A stretch of DNA of 64,000 nucleotides from DASZRZ01 sp963732925 (GTDB taxonomy: Bacteria; Acidobacteriota; Terriglobia; Terriglobales; Acidobacteriaceae). A program made the position numbers and the translations under genes. Numbering within the stretch: position 1 is the stretch's first letter; each line of letters begins with the position of its first letter. Positions 63,878-64,000 of this stretch are shown piece by piece. The stretch covers positions 558,001 through 622,000 of the forward strand of contig CAVTBJ010000012.1 in the NCBI GenBank assembly GCA_963732925.1, in the 5' to 3' direction. The notes below the pieces were generated by a model. The model did not search any database. It was not told the DNA's origin and worked only from the letters and a program-made list of their open reading frames with translations.

Positions 63878-64000
63878 CGTTCTACCCCCTTCTTCGCTTT
63901 CTGGTGAATGTGCACGCCGGATGCCAGGGGAGAATGGCGGGACGGCAGGGAAAAAGGACGGAGGAATGCCCGCCCCCTTCTAGGACATTGCCCGGCTGCG

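Overview
The window looks like chromosomal DNA of an Acidobacteriota member (Terriglobia-like): GC-rich, with an attenuated hisI-hisG-hisD-hisC-hisB-hisH-hisF-hisA run, an uppS-cdsA-dxr-rseP-(ispG) block, a group 3b-type [NiFe] hydrogenase operon, and dispersed palindromes built around GGATGGGGCACCC. This placement is inferred from gene content and order; no rRNA is present.

Layout. 1-1980: secreted beta-propeller protein running off the left edge (minus). 2358-14227 (plus): an outer-membrane porin, the urea ABC transporter urtABCDE, and urease ureABC with its accessory genes ureEFGD, a complete urea uptake and hydrolysis island. 14228-18687: accessory segment with a cupin, two overlapping FMN split-barrel genes (one fused to GAF and a DNA-binding-like domain), a tRNA-Leu(UAA) interrupted by a group I intron, pieces of a second tRNA-Leu, and a HugZ-like protein. 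18833-23236 (minus): RND efflux permease and adaptor. 23863-25983: glycogen debranching enzyme. 26109-31122: hydBGDA-type bidirectional hydrogenase with a cyclic-nucleotide-binding protein and a maturation protease, followed by a convergent short-chain dehydrogenase.

32367-38895 is the histidine operon. It is preceded by a leader peptide gene with six His codons and by mutually exclusive RNA hairpins ending in a terminator, a classical translation-coupled attenuator. 39331-39464 is a 24-bp tandem repeat. 39598-44019 holds rmuC, a CAP-domain protein, a DUF72 protein and a 2OG-Fe(II) oxygenase. 44357-51893 (minus) holds the envelope/isoprenoid genes uppS, cdsA, dxr, rseP and ispG; between rseP and ispG lies a roughly 1.9-kb island with a REP-associated tyrosine transposase (RAYT), a RAYT relic and four 33-nt REP-like palindromes. 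51997-63877 carries ridA, regulators, yraN, galT, gatA/gatC, a DciA-like gene, the CCA-adding enzyme, tsaD, an NTF2-like protein, a PilZ protein, an RRM protein and a small unknown gene.

Many genes carry single-base frameshifts, densest in urtB-urtE (5.5-9.1 kb) and hisG-hisH (33.4-37.3 kb), and also in the porin, rmuC, cdsA, gatC and the RAYT. Several hit housekeeping genes and look like a base missing from a short C or G run, so sequencing or assembly indels are more likely than real gene decay. These genes are annotated over their full inferred span.
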